Origin: an uncultured Synechococcus sp.
Lineage (GTDB): Bacteria; Cyanobacteriota; Cyanobacteriia; PCC-6307; Cyanobiaceae
Reading direction: 5' to 3'
NCBI GenBank assembly: GCA_937930135.1
Contig: CALGVO010000125.1
Location: 1 to 18,353, forward strand
Length of the DNA: 18,353 nucleotides
The notes under the pieces are model-generated. The model saw nothing but the letters and a program-made list of their open reading frames with translations. It made no database searches and was not told where the DNA came from. Position 1 is the stretch's first letter. Each line of letters opens with the position of its first letter. This document shows positions 6,114-14,208 of the stretch, piece after piece. A program made the translations under genes and the position numbers.

Positions 6114-8322
6114 GCCAGCGACGCAATGGCTCCAGACGCTGGCTGTTCTGTTCGATCGGTTGGACCACCGACACGGCAGGGGCCACCACGACGGCAGTCG
6201 CTTTCAGTTCCGGTTGTTTGGAGATTGGGCAGGCCAGCTCATGCATCAGAGCGTTGGCTTCACAGGCATGGTCCTGACTGAATCCCCAGTGCATCGGCAG
6301 AAACACCGACCCCCTGCGAATGCGCTCTGTGATCGTGACACGGGCGGTGAGAGTTCCCCGCCGTGAACGGATCGCCGCCAGGCCATCGGCTTCCAGGCGG
6401 TAGCGGGCTGCGTCTTCCGGATGGATTTCCAGGCGCGGTTCCGGATGCATCGCCCGCAAGCGCTCCACCTTGCCGGTGCGCGTCATGGTGTGCCACTGAC
6501 CGAGGTAGCGGCCCACGCTGAGCACCAGCGGATACATCTCGCAGGGGGGTTCGGCCAGGCCAAGGGGGTCTTCGGCGTGAAACCGGGCCCGTCCACTGCT
6601 GGTGGGGAAGCGATGGTCGCTGTAGAGCCGTCGGGAGCTCTTGCTCGGTAAGCGGCCGGCTTCGAAGGGCCACTGCTGCGGGCCATGCTGCGCCAGCAGT
6701 TGATGGCTGAGCCCCGACATGTCGCAGACCCGGCCTGCGGTGAGCGCGGTGAATTCCGCATACACCTCCGCAGACGAGGCGTAGCTGAACTGCTCGATGA
6801 ATCCCAGGCGTCGCCCCAGCTCGGCAAACACCTCCCAGTCGGGACGGCTCGCACCGTGGCGGGGCCGGAAGGCGGGGCAAAAGGTCACGCGCCGCTCTGA
6901 ATTGGTCATCGCTCCAGCCTTCTCACTCCACTGCGCTGCGGGCAGGAGTAAATGGGCGTAGTGGGAGGTCTCCGTGTCGGCGTAGGCCTCACTCACCACC
7001 ACGAGGGGGCAGCGCTGCATGGCTGCCTTCACCCGCTCCAGGTTGGGCATGCTCACCAAGGGGTTGGTGGCAGCCACCCACCAGAGATCCAGCTCGCCCC
7101 GCTCCATCGCTTCCACCTGCTGCCAGGCGGTCAGGCCCGGGGTCGGGTGGATCGAGCCCTCCGGAAGACCCCAGGCCCGCTCCAGTTCGGTTCTGTGCTC
7201 AGGATTACTCACCAGGCGATATCCCGGAAGCAGATGGGCCAGGCCGCCAGCCTCTCGCCCCCCCATCGCGTTCGGTTGGCCAGTGAGCGAGAAGGGTCCG
7301 GCCCCCGGCTTGCCGATCTGCCCTGTCAGCAGGTGCAGGTTGATGATGCCGCTCACAACCGCGGTACCCTCCCGCCGTTGGTTGACACCCATCGACCAGA
7401 GGCTGAGCACCCCCTGACTGCGACTCCAGAGCCTGGCGACCTGTCGCAGTTCCTTTTCGCTGATTCCGCACAGTGCGGCCACCTTGGCTGAAGTCCAGGT
7501 CCTGATGGTCTTCGCATAGGCGGCGAAGCCTTCCGTGGCCTCATCGATGAAGTCACTGTCGAAGCCGTTGTCCTGAACGATCAGTCGGGCAAGACCATGC
7601 AGCAGGGCAAGATCGGTGCCGGGGGCAATCGCCAGATGGTGATCGGCGATCCTGCTTGTATCAGTCGCCCGGGGATCGACCACCACGATCGTTAGGCTCT
7701 TGGGGTCCCGTTTCTTGCGCTTGAGCAGACGCTGAAAAAGCACCGGATGGCACTCAGCTGTGTTGGTGCCGATCAGGACGGCGACCGAGCATTGATCGAG
7801 ATCCTCGTAACAGCAGGGGGGGCCGTCGGAACCGAGGCTGCGGGTGTAGCCGGCCACCGCTGAACTCATGCACAGCCGGGAGTTGGCATCGAAGTTGTTG
7901 GTGCCCAGGGCTCCCTTCAGCAGTTTCTGAGCGAGGTAGTAGTCCTCGGTGTGGAACTGGCCTGAGCCATACATAGCGATCGCCTGGGGCCCCTTGCCAG
8001 CGAGGCTGCTACGAATCCGACCTTCAAGCAGATCCAGGGCCTGATCCCAGTCGATCGGCTGAAAATCCTGGTTGAGGCTGGTTCGATAGAGAGGCTGATT
8101 CAGTCGACCTCGGGCCAGGGTCTCCCCGACTGTGGCCCCTTTGATGCACACCTGACCGTGGCTGGAGGGATGGTCTCGATCACCGCGGGAGCTCCACATC
8201 GGTGTTCCATCGGCATCACGCTTGACGGCCTTGCCGGCTTCCCCGGGAGGTAGAAGCTCAAGACCACAGCCAACACCGCAGTAGGGACACTGGCTGTGTT
8301 GGCTTGTTGTCGGCTCAGCCAT
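6094..8322 (-). CDS. narB: Assimilatory nitrate reductase, ferredoxin-dependent type (NarB)
   Basis: NarB reduces nitrate to nitrite with electrons from ferredoxin, using bis-molybdopterin guanine dinucleotide and one [4Fe-4S] cluster, in the cytoplasm. The 742-aa product has the N-terminal cluster ligands CPYCGVGC (Cys12, 15, 19) and Cys59 in HGQVCIKG. The probable Mo-ligand cysteine is Cys151 in NSRLCMSSAVAGY. The C-terminal pterin-dinucleotide domain is recognisable (PMHWGFSQ, MHELACPISKQPELK). No flavin or cytochrome domain is fused. ATG 8322 is chosen because it starts 11 residues before the cluster motif; the open frame to 8415 would overlap nrtP. It lies 49 bp downstream of nrtP in the same direction, forming a probable nrtP-narB operon, and overlaps narM at the 3' end. 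Confidence 0.95.
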   Translation of the reverse strand: MAEPTTSQHSQCPYCGVGCGLELLPPGEAGKAVKRDADGTPMWSSRGDRDHPSSHGQVCIKGATVGETLARGRLNQPLYRTSLNQDFQPIDWDQALDLLEGRIRSSLAGKGPQAIAMYGSGQFHTEDYYLAQKLLKGALGTNNFDANSRLCMSSAVAGYTRSLGSDGPPCCYEDLDQCSVAVLIGTNTAECHPVLFQRLLKRKKRDPKSLTIVVVDPRATDTSRIADHHLAIAPGTDLALLHGLARLIVQDNGFDSDFIDEATEGFAAYAKTIRTWTSAKVAALCGISEKELRQVARLWSRSQGVLSLWSMGVNQRREGTAVVSGIINLHLLTGQIGKPGAGPFSLTGQPNAMGGREAGGLAHLLPGYRLVSNPEHRTELERAWGLPEGSIHPTPGLTAWQQVEAMERGELDLWWVAATNPLVSMPNLERVKAAMQRCPLVVVSEAYADTETSHYAHLLLPAAQWSEKAGAMTNSERRVTFCPAFRPRHGASRPDWEVFAELGRRLGFIEQFSYASSAEVYAEFTALTAGRVCDMSGLSHQLLAQHGPQQWPFEAGRLPSKSSRRLYSDHRFPTSSGRARFHAEDPLGLAEPPCEMYPLVLSVGRYLGQWHTMTRTGKVERLRAMHPEPRLEIHPEDAARYRLEADGLAAIRSRRGTLTARVTITERIRRGSVFLPMHWGFSQDHACEANALMHELACPISKQPELKATAVVVAPAVSVVQPIEQNSQRLEPLRRWLRPALR

Positions 8323-8371
8323 GGCGAGAGGGAGATTGGCGCAGGGAATATCAGCGCTGGGAAACGGTTGT

Positions 8372-9928
8372 TCAGACCCTTGCCAGTGCGACCTCATCGG
8401 CATGCTCTTCAGCAAAAGATCCCCTGGGTTCCTTCAGGAAGAAGAAGCAGAGGAAGCCCACGATCAGGCCAGCGATCCCCAGCACCTGAAAGAAGGCACT
8501 GTTGGAGGCTGCCACGATTTCGGGTGAGGGATCTTTTGCATCGCCACCCATCCAGATGGGCAGAAGGCTGAAGATGGTCAGATAGGCCACAGCTCCAACG
8601 TTGCCGTAAGCCCCAACCATGCCGGCAACTTGGCCGGTGACCCGCTTCTTCACCAGGGGCACCATGGCGAAGGTGGCGCCTTCGCCGGCTTGCACAAAGA
8701 AGGAACAACCCATGGTGAGCAGCACTGCGATCGCAATGCCGGCACTGCCGCTGAAGGTGCCCGGTTTGATCAGACTCATCACCAGATAGCCGATGCCCAG
8801 GCCGATGGTGAGGAAAGCCATCGTGCCTTTGCGGCTTCCGAGGCGATCGGAGATCAGACCGCCGCCTGGACGGGCGATGAGGTTCACGAAGGCAAAACAG
8901 GAGGCCAGGATGCCTGCCGTGGCCTTGGGTAGACTGAAGGTGCTCTCGAAGAATGCAGGCAGCATCGACACCACGGCCAGCTCGGAGCCGAAGTTGACGA
9001 TGTAAGTGAGCTCCAGGATGGCGACTTGCTTGAATTCGTAGCGATCTTCTTTGGGATAGGTTTTTGTGCCGAGGATCAGCTCACGGTTGGTGCGGATGAT
9101 TCCCCAGGTCTGGAAGACGAACCAGATCAGCACCGCAAGCAAGGCCAGGGGATAGGTGTCATCAGTCAGAAAACCGACTTTCTTGAGGCGCCAGCAGAGC
9201 ACCGAGAGGATGGCGGCGAAGGGCACATTCATGCCGAGCAGACCCCAGAAGTCCTTCATCGAGGTCACTTCCAGGCCAGCTGATTTGACTGGCTTCTGGT
9301 AGGTCTTCCCAGGGGGTGTGTCGCTGACGCTTGCGTAATAGATGAAACCGTAAACAGCTGAGATGATGCCCGTGAGTGCAATGGCACCACGCCAGTTCAG
9401 GATTTCGCCACTCGGAAGCTCAAGGCCACCGGAAAAGGACAGCCAGCCGGCCACAAGGACGAGTGTGAGGGCGGAAAAGGCGGAGCCAAAGTTGCCCCAA
9501 CCGCCGTAGATCCCCTCTGCCAGTCCGATTTCCTTTGGAGGGAACCATTCGGCCACCATGCGGATCCCGATCACGAAGCCAGCACCCACAATGGAAAGCA
9601 ACAGGCGAGCGACGACCAGCTGGTTGAAGTCTTGCGCAGCGGCAAACATCAGGCAGGGAATGGCCGAAAATACCAGCAGAGTGGAGTAGGTGATGCGCGG
9701 ACCGAATTTGTCGAGCAACATCCCGATCAGGATGCGAGCAGGCACGGTCAGTGCCACGTTGCAGATTGCCAGGGTTCGGATCTGGGGAACACTCAGGCCG
9801 AAGTCGGCTTTCACTGTGGTGGCCAGAGGGGCCAGATTGAACCAGACAACAAAGGTGAGAAAAAAGGCGAACCAAGTAAGATGGAGCGTTCGATATCTCC
9901 CTTGGAACGACCAGAGATCGCCGAGCAT
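8372..9928 (-). CDS. nrtP: Nitrate/nitrite permease, MFS NNP family
   Basis: This single-polypeptide transporter (NrtP, also called NapA in marine strains) imports nitrate across the inner membrane, replacing the ABC-type NrtABCD of many freshwater strains. It has 518 aa and about 12 hydrophobic segments. Both nitrate-signature regions are present: GIYGGWGNFGSA (139-150) and MVGAYGNVGAVA (437-448). The conserved arginines after segment 3 (GIRM, Arg123) and segment 8 (ARPGGGLISDRLG, Arg353) are kept. Long polar loops at about 200-230 and 280-303 are typical of the cyanobacterial form. ATG 9928 is the natural start; no Shine-Dalgarno precedes it. A candidate NtcA promoter lies 90-130 bp upstream, and narB follows after 49 bp. 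Confidence 0.95.
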   Translation of the reverse strand: MLGDLWSFQGRYRTLHLTWFAFFLTFVVWFNLAPLATTVKADFGLSVPQIRTLAICNVALTVPARILIGMLLDKFGPRITYSTLLVFSAIPCLMFAAAQDFNQLVVARLLLSIVGAGFVIGIRMVAEWFPPKEIGLAEGIYGGWGNFGSAFSALTLVLVAGWLSFSGGLELPSGEILNWRGAIALTGIISAVYGFIYYASVSDTPPGKTYQKPVKSAGLEVTSMKDFWGLLGMNVPFAAILSVLCWRLKKVGFLTDDTYPLALLAVLIWFVFQTWGIIRTNRELILGTKTYPKEDRYEFKQVAILELTYIVNFGSELAVVSMLPAFFESTFSLPKATAGILASCFAFVNLIARPGGGLISDRLGSRKGTMAFLTIGLGIGYLVMSLIKPGTFSGSAGIAIAVLLTMGCSFFVQAGEGATFAMVPLVKKRVTGQVAGMVGAYGNVGAVAYLTIFSLLPIWMGGDAKDPSPEIVAASNSAFFQVLGIAGLIVGFLCFFFLKEPRGSFAEEHADEVALARV

Positions 9929-10089
9929 GGGGTGTTGTATGAGGAGGTGTCAAACCCCGGCTTCAAAAAGCAGCGTCCAGGATTTCGATTGCGGCGCCAA
10001 TGCTGACCGCTGTATTGATTGCACCACTTCCTGGTCATCGCCTTGGTCGCTGTTGCTACGGAATCCCCCCTCTGCTGTGGTGCTAAGTG
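9929..10089. other. Divergent nrtP/mobA intergenic region
   Basis: This 161-bp spacer is the only sizeable divergent intergenic region in the nitrate block. It holds the candidate NtcA promoter for nrtP (10018-10059) and the nrtP leader. Next to the nrtP ATG the leader contains GGGG (9958-9955 region, minus strand) and ACCCC, which could form a weak 5-bp stem. It also has CACCTCCT on the mRNA strand instead of a Shine-Dalgarno. No recognisable plus-strand promoter for mobA was found. Confidence 0.5.
10018..10059 (-). promoter_or_regulatory. Candidate NtcA-activated promoter of nrtP-narB
   Basis: Read on the minus strand, GTA-N8-GAC (10059-10046) differs by one base from the NtcA consensus GTA-N8-TAC. 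Exactly 22 nt further lies TGCAAT (10023-10018), one base from the TA-N3-T -10 box. This is the classical spacing of NtcA-activated cyanobacterial promoters. Transcription would start near 10010, leaving an ~80-nt leader before the nrtP ATG. The same box lies 30 bp upstream of the mobA start and could also affect that gene. Activation of nitrate assimilation genes by NtcA is established; this particular site is an inference. Confidence 0.5.
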
Positions 10090-10707
10090 ATGGAATTCCG
10101 GGTCGGTGTTGTGCCGCGATTGCTACGAGCCTGTGTGCTTGCCGGTGGCGCCAGTCGTCGCATGGGTGCCGACAAAGCTCTGCTGTCCCATCCCAGAGGC
10201 GGCACCTGGCTGGACAACACCGTGGCCCTAGCGATGGCCCTCGAGTTGCCGGTGCTGGTGCTTTCTGGCCATGCCAGTCATCGGGAGCATCTGGCTTCCC
10301 GGTCCCCGCAGTTGTGTGTGCTGTCTGAGCCCTGGCCTCCTGCCGGGCCTTTGCAGGCCTTCGCCGCTGTGTTCTCGGCTCGGGACGATGAGGCCTGGCT
10401 GGTGCTTCCGATCGACCTGCCTTGCCTCACACTGATGACATTGCAGACGCTGCAGGCCGCCTGGCGGGAGCAGGAGCACATCGCCTTGGTGGCCCACGAT
10501 GGTGAACGGCTACAGCCTCTGCTGGGGATCTATCCCTGCAGAAGCAGCTCTCAGGTCGCACTGGAACGGCAGATGGATCGCGGCTGCCGACGTTGGCATG
10601 ACTGGCTGCATCGGATTCCCCACCGCTCTTTTCCTCTGCCGCCTGAGCAGCTTTTCAATGCCAACCATCCTGCTGATCTGACAGCGTTGGACAATGCTCA
10701 CTTCTGA
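10090..10707 (+). CDS. mobA: Molybdenum cofactor guanylyltransferase MobA
   Basis: MobA joins GMP from GTP to Mo-molybdopterin, giving the guanine dinucleotide form used by NarB. The 205-aa product has the nucleotide-binding motif LAGGASRRMGADKA (17-30), PAGPLQA (84-90), the metal-binding PIDLPCL (107-113) and a C-terminal LFNANHPADL (188-197). ATG 10090 is used; a GTG directly before it is the only nearby alternative. The last 14 bp overlap the moaA start, which suggests one transcript and coupled translation. It is divergent from nrtP. Confidence 0.93.
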   Translation: MEFRVGVVPRLLRACVLAGGASRRMGADKALLSHPRGGTWLDNTVALAMALELPVLVLSGHASHREHLASRSPQLCVLSEPWPPAGPLQAFAAVFSARDDEAWLVLPIDLPCLTLMTLQTLQAAWREQEHIALVAHDGERLQPLLGIYPCRSSSQVALERQMDRGCRRWHDWLHRIPHRSFPLPPEQLFNANHPADLTALDNAHF

Positions 10708-11749
10708 GTTGGTCGCGGATCGCTGGCAGCGTCCTCTGCGGGTGCTGCGTCTGTCGTTGACAGCCCGTTGCAATCTCGCCTGCTCCTACTGCCAACCCGA
10801 TCATCGTGAGGTGAGCGGGTTGCTGAATCAGTCGCAGCGTCTGGCGCTGATCGCTGCCTGTTGTCGCCTTGGCGTTCGTTCCCTGCGCCTCACCGGAGGT
10901 GAACCCTTGCTCAGCGACCAGCTGGAGCCTTTGCTGGAAGCGATTCAGAGCCGACGACAACAGCCGGATGATCCGCTGGCGCAACTGGATGAGGTGGCCC
11001 TCACCAGCAACGGTCTGCTGCTGGATCGGGCCAGGGCTGAGCATCTGCGGCGCGTCGGCCTGGATCGGATCACCCTCAGCCTCGATGGTCTCGATGCCGG
11101 CGTGGTGGCAGACATGGCGGGGTTGCCCGCGGGAGTCGAGGCGGGTGCCCGTGCCCTTGCTGCCGTGCGCGAGGCGATCGTGGTGGCCCGTCAAGCCGGT
11201 TTTGAGCCTCGGTTGGGGGCATTGAAGCTCAACAGCGTGATCCAGCGGGGCCGTAATGAGGATCAGCTGCTGCCGTTGGCGGCCTTTGCCCGTGAACAGG
11301 GGCTGGAACTGCGTTTCATCGAATTCATGGATGTGGGGCATCGGAATGGCTGGAGCGGCGATCAGGTCATGCCGGCTGTCGAGATGCTTCGCGAGTTGCA
11401 AGCGGTCTGGCCCCTGGAGCCCCTGGGTCGGCCAGTGGGGGGTACGGCCCGGCGCTGGCGTTATCGGGATGGAGCCGGCGTGGTGTCGGTGATTGCCTCT
11501 GTGAGTGAGCCGTTCTGCACCGAATGCAATCGGGCCCGGATCACCGCTGATGGCCAGCTGTTCACCTGTCTCTTTGCGTCGACTGGTCTCAACCTTCGGC
11601 CGTGGCTCGAGCCAGGCAGCGACCCTGAGGTTCTCTGTGCAGTGCTCCGTCAGCACTGGAGAGCACGAACCGACCGTTACAGCGAGGAGCGCGGTCTGAA
11701 ATCGGGTCTTGTGCCGGAGCGTGCGGAGATGGCCTATCTCGGTGGCTGA
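10694..11749 (+). CDS. moaA: GTP 3',8-cyclase MoaA
   Basis: MoaA is the radical-SAM enzyme that turns GTP into 3',8-cyclo-GTP, the first committed step of Mo-cofactor synthesis. The N-terminal radical-SAM cluster is Cys26-x3-Cys30-x2-Cys33 (RCNLACSYC), followed by TGGEPLL (67-73). The second, substrate-binding cluster is Cys275-x2-Cys278-x13-Cys292. The protein is 351 aa and ends in the functional Gly-Gly tail (MAYLGG). The N-terminal motif (SLTARCNLACSYCQP) departs from the common SVTDRCNFRCTYCMP but keeps all three cysteines. The start ATG 10694 overlaps mobA by 14 bp. With moaC, moeA, moaB, moaD and moaE nearby, the local set is nearly complete. Confidence 0.96.
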   Translation: MLTSELVADRWQRPLRVLRLSLTARCNLACSYCQPDHREVSGLLNQSQRLALIAACCRLGVRSLRLTGGEPLLSDQLEPLLEAIQSRRQQPDDPLAQLDEVALTSNGLLLDRARAEHLRRVGLDRITLSLDGLDAGVVADMAGLPAGVEAGARALAAVREAIVVARQAGFEPRLGALKLNSVIQRGRNEDQLLPLAAFAREQGLELRFIEFMDVGHRNGWSGDQVMPAVEMLRELQAVWPLEPLGRPVGGTARRWRYRDGAGVVSVIASVSEPFCTECNRARITADGQLFTCLFASTGLNLRPWLEPGSDPEVLCAVLRQHWRARTDRYSEERGLKSGLVPERAEMAYLGG

Positions 11750-11840
11750 ACGCCGGTTGGTGGATTTGGTCGCATCGGTCACCGACGCTGCCTGGTCTGA
11801 CTCGTACAAAGGTGTTTGCCATGGACAGGATGCCGCTTCA

Positions 11841-12332
11841 GTGTTCGAACTGCTCTCCTATGAACGCTTTCGGGATACGCCGGCGGTGCGCTTTTTTGAT
11901 GTCACGGTCAATGGCTCCAATGCCCGCGATCTGGTGATCCACAGCGGTCCTGCCGTCAGTCCCCCCAATGACCCGGAAACCGACGCCTGGCAGTTTTATC
12001 TCCATCCCCATCAGGAAGACAACCTTCTTGCTGCCAGTGGCGGTCGCACGTTTTATCTGGTCAATCTCAGCTGGACGGTGCCGTTCCACATCGTGCGACT
12101 CGAGAGCGGTGGCGACATCCTGCGCATTCCCAGGGGCACCTTTCATCGCTCCGTGTCGGATCCAGATGGTTCGGTGGTGCTCAACCAGGCCCTTCGTGAT
12201 CCAGGTGCGTCTCTTGTGCGTGAATTCCGCGTCTACAACAGCGAGCGGATTCCAAGGCTTTACGCCGTCACTTCCACGGCGGCGCCCCGCCCCAGGTTGC
12301 ATGGCCTGGCGCCGCTGGTTCAGGCGGCCTGA
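11841..12332 (+). CDS. Cupin-fold conserved hypothetical protein
   Basis: The 163-aa product is a single-domain cupin. Motif 1 shows His55, His57 and Glu59 (FYLHPHQEDN); motif 2 is GDILRIPRGTFHRSVS (91-106), matching G-x5-P-x-G-x2-H with His102. These four residues would bind a metal, so an enzymatic (oxygenase, isomerase) or binding role is possible; the substrate is unknown. No ATG fits, so GTG 11841 is proposed, with AGGA about 10 nt upstream; the frame is open further upstream but without cupin-like sequence. It lies 91 bp after moaA in the same direction and overlaps the transglutaminase-like gene by 13 bp tail to tail. Confidence 0.75.
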   Translation: MFELLSYERFRDTPAVRFFDVTVNGSNARDLVIHSGPAVSPPNDPETDAWQFYLHPHQEDNLLAASGGRTFYLVNLSWTVPFHIVRLESGGDILRIPRGTFHRSVSDPDGSVVLNQALRDPGASLVREFRVYNSERIPRLYAVTSTAAPRPRLHGLAPLVQAA

Positions 12333-13240
12333 GCCTGTTTTGCAGCGGCTTGCTGGTTATGGTCGCCATGAAGCAGCAGGCCGTCGCCATCAATCTCCGC
12401 TTCGATGCTCCAGTGCAGTTCGCTGGCGGTGTTCGGCGGGCCGCTGAAGCTGCCGGTCACCGCCGCGGTGAGTTCGGGCCTGGAGGAGCTGGCCACCACG
12501 ATGTAGCGATCGTTGATTGCGCCGCAGCCGCTCGGATCGAAGCCTCGCCAGCCGGCCCCCGGCAGATACACCTCCGCCCAGGCATGCAGGTCGTACTTCT
12601 CCGGTGCCGGATCCACCAGGTGGTATCCGCTCACGAAGCGAGACGGCAGTCCCACGCAGCGACAGCACTCGATCATCAGCATGGCCAGGTCGCGACAGGA
12701 GCCGACCCGCTCCCGCAGGGTGCGACCGGCAGGCCAGGCCGGGCCGATGTGGCGTTGGGTGTACTTGACCCGATCCTGGATCATCTCCACCAGTTGGCGC
12801 AGGAAGGGCAGGGCCTGCTGATTGCTGCCCATCAGGGCGTCCTGGGCCAGCTCCACCGCTGAAGGGTCGTGCTGTCCATCCGGCAGCCAGCCTTCAAGGG
12901 CGCCCTGCAAGTCTCGGTTCAACAGTCCGCGCGGAAAGGGCAGGGAGGGTTCCATGCCGCTGAAACAGTCTTCAAGCGCTGGTGCCTGGCGTGTGTCCAC
13001 CAGGCTGCGCGCCACGAAGCTCAGTCGGTCGGTGGCGCCGAGAAAACGCACCCGAGAGATTTCATCGCCACTGGAGGCCACCAGTTCGTGGCGGTGGAGC
13101 GGGTCTGGTGTGATCTCGAGCTGATGGCTGATCAGGCGCTGAAATCCCTGGCCGCGGGGACGCAGACAGAGGCGATGTTCCCCCAGGTTCACCGGCGCCG
13201 CATACCGGTAGGTGAGGCGATGGATCAGCTGAGCGCGCAT
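12320..13240 (-). CDS. Transglutaminase-like cysteine peptidase family protein
   Basis: The protein has 306 aa. Residues 1 to ~85 match the beta-sandwich N-terminal domain of bacterial transglutaminase-like proteins (LIHRLTYRYAAPVNLGEHRLCLRPR). The core follows, with the catalytic triad visible: Cys182 in VGSCRDLAML, His219 in YDLHAWAEVYLPGAGW, and Asp235 in GFDPSGC. Such proteins are usually peptidases or amidases rather than cross-linkers. There is no signal peptide, so a cytoplasmic role is expected. It is the last gene of a three-gene operon: its ATG overlaps the alpha-E gene by 16 bp. With an ATP-grasp ligase in the same operon, it may cleave or process the ligated product. It overlaps the convergent cupin gene at its 3' end. 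Confidence 0.9.
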   Translation of the reverse strand: MRAQLIHRLTYRYAAPVNLGEHRLCLRPRGQGFQRLISHQLEITPDPLHRHELVASSGDEISRVRFLGATDRLSFVARSLVDTRQAPALEDCFSGMEPSLPFPRGLLNRDLQGALEGWLPDGQHDPSAVELAQDALMGSNQQALPFLRQLVEMIQDRVKYTQRHIGPAWPAGRTLRERVGSCRDLAMLMIECCRCVGLPSRFVSGYHLVDPAPEKYDLHAWAEVYLPGAGWRGFDPSGCGAINDRYIVVASSSRPELTAAVTGSFSGPPNTASELHWSIEAEIDGDGLLLHGDHNQQAAAKQAQAA

Positions 13241-14208
13241 GCGGGATCGGCAGGAATGGAACGGAGGTCGGCGAGGGTGAAATAGCGCTCGTGGATCAGT
13301 TGATGCAAGCGGTTCAGGTCGGATTGCAGGTGATCGATCGCTTCATGCAGGCCGCTGCCGATCAGGGCGTCGATGCGCACAAAGCTCCAACGCGCCAGCA
13401 ATTGTCCTCTCAAACATTCGAGATCATCGGGAGGTCCAGGCACCGGCTGGCTCTGGATCTGTTGCAGGGTGTCGCTGATGCCCTGCAGGCAGCAGCGCAC
13501 CGAGCGGGGAAAGATCGGATCGAGCAGCAGGAAGGAGGCCACGGCACTGGGTGCGATCGCCTCCTGCATGCTCTGCCGGAACATCTGATAGGCCCCGGCG
13601 GATCGCAGCAGGGCGATCCATTGCAGTTCATCGAGCACGCCTCCCACCTCCTCCGGTGAGGGCAGCAGCAGGAAATACTTCACATCGAGGATCCGGGAGG
13701 TTTTGTCGGCCCGTTCGATCAGGCGACCCAGCTGGCTGAACAGCCAGGAGAGGTCGCGGCTGAGGGTGGCATCGGTGATGCCATAAAAGAGCTGGCAACC
13801 CCGCCGGATGTCGCGCAACTGCTCCTGTTCCGGCTCCTGCCAGATCGCTTCGCCATCCTGCAGGCTCCAGTAGAGGCCATTGATCTGCTCCCACATTTCG
13901 GTGGTGATCACATCGCGGATCTGGCGCGCGTTTTCCCGCGCCATGGCGATGCAGTTCACGATGCTGTTGGGGTTTTCGTGATCCGACACGAGGAAGCGGA
14001 TCACATCCTTCGGGTTCTGGCCGACAGCCAGACGATCGAACAGGTCGCGATCACCACTTGCATCCACCAGGGGCAGCCAGGGTTCGGCGCTGCCTGGTGG
14101 GCAGTCGAGTGCCATCGCCTCACTCACCTCCACAAAACGGGAGATGTTCTCGGCCCGCTCCACGTAGCGATTGATCCAGTAGAGCGAATCGGCAACGCGA
14201 CTCAACAT
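13225..14208 (-). CDS. Alpha-E domain protein (DUF403)
   Basis: The 327-aa, almost all-helical protein starts with the family hallmark MLSRVADSLYWINRYVERAE (1-20), and ATG 14208 gives exactly this start; the longer open frame is not used. Alpha-E proteins have no established biochemical activity but are found almost always with circularly permuted ATP-grasp and transglutaminase-like genes, as here. It overlaps the upstream ATP-grasp gene by 7 bp and the downstream transglutaminase-like gene by 16 bp, so the three are very probably one translationally coupled operon. Charged helical repeats suggest a scaffold or partner for the ligase; this is inference. Confidence 0.9.
   Translation of the reverse strand: MLSRVADSLYWINRYVERAENISRFVEVSEAMALDCPPGSAEPWLPLVDASGDRDLFDRLAVGQNPKDVIRFLVSDHENPNSIVNCIAMARENARQIRDVITTEMWEQINGLYWSLQDGEAIWQEPEQEQLRDIRRGCQLFYGITDATLSRDLSWLFSQLGRLIERADKTSRILDVKYFLLLPSPEEVGGVLDELQWIALLRSAGAYQMFRQSMQEAIAPSAVASFLLLDPIFPRSVRCCLQGISDTLQQIQSQPVPGPPDDLECLRGQLLARWSFVRIDALIGSGLHEAIDHLQSDLNRLHQLIHERYFTLADLRSIPADPACALS

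Noticed and set aside
10655..11809. Minus-strand open frame of 384 codons opposite moaA
   Set aside because: moaA carries both Fe-S cluster motifs and the Gly-Gly end on the plus strand; the antisense frame shows no family features.
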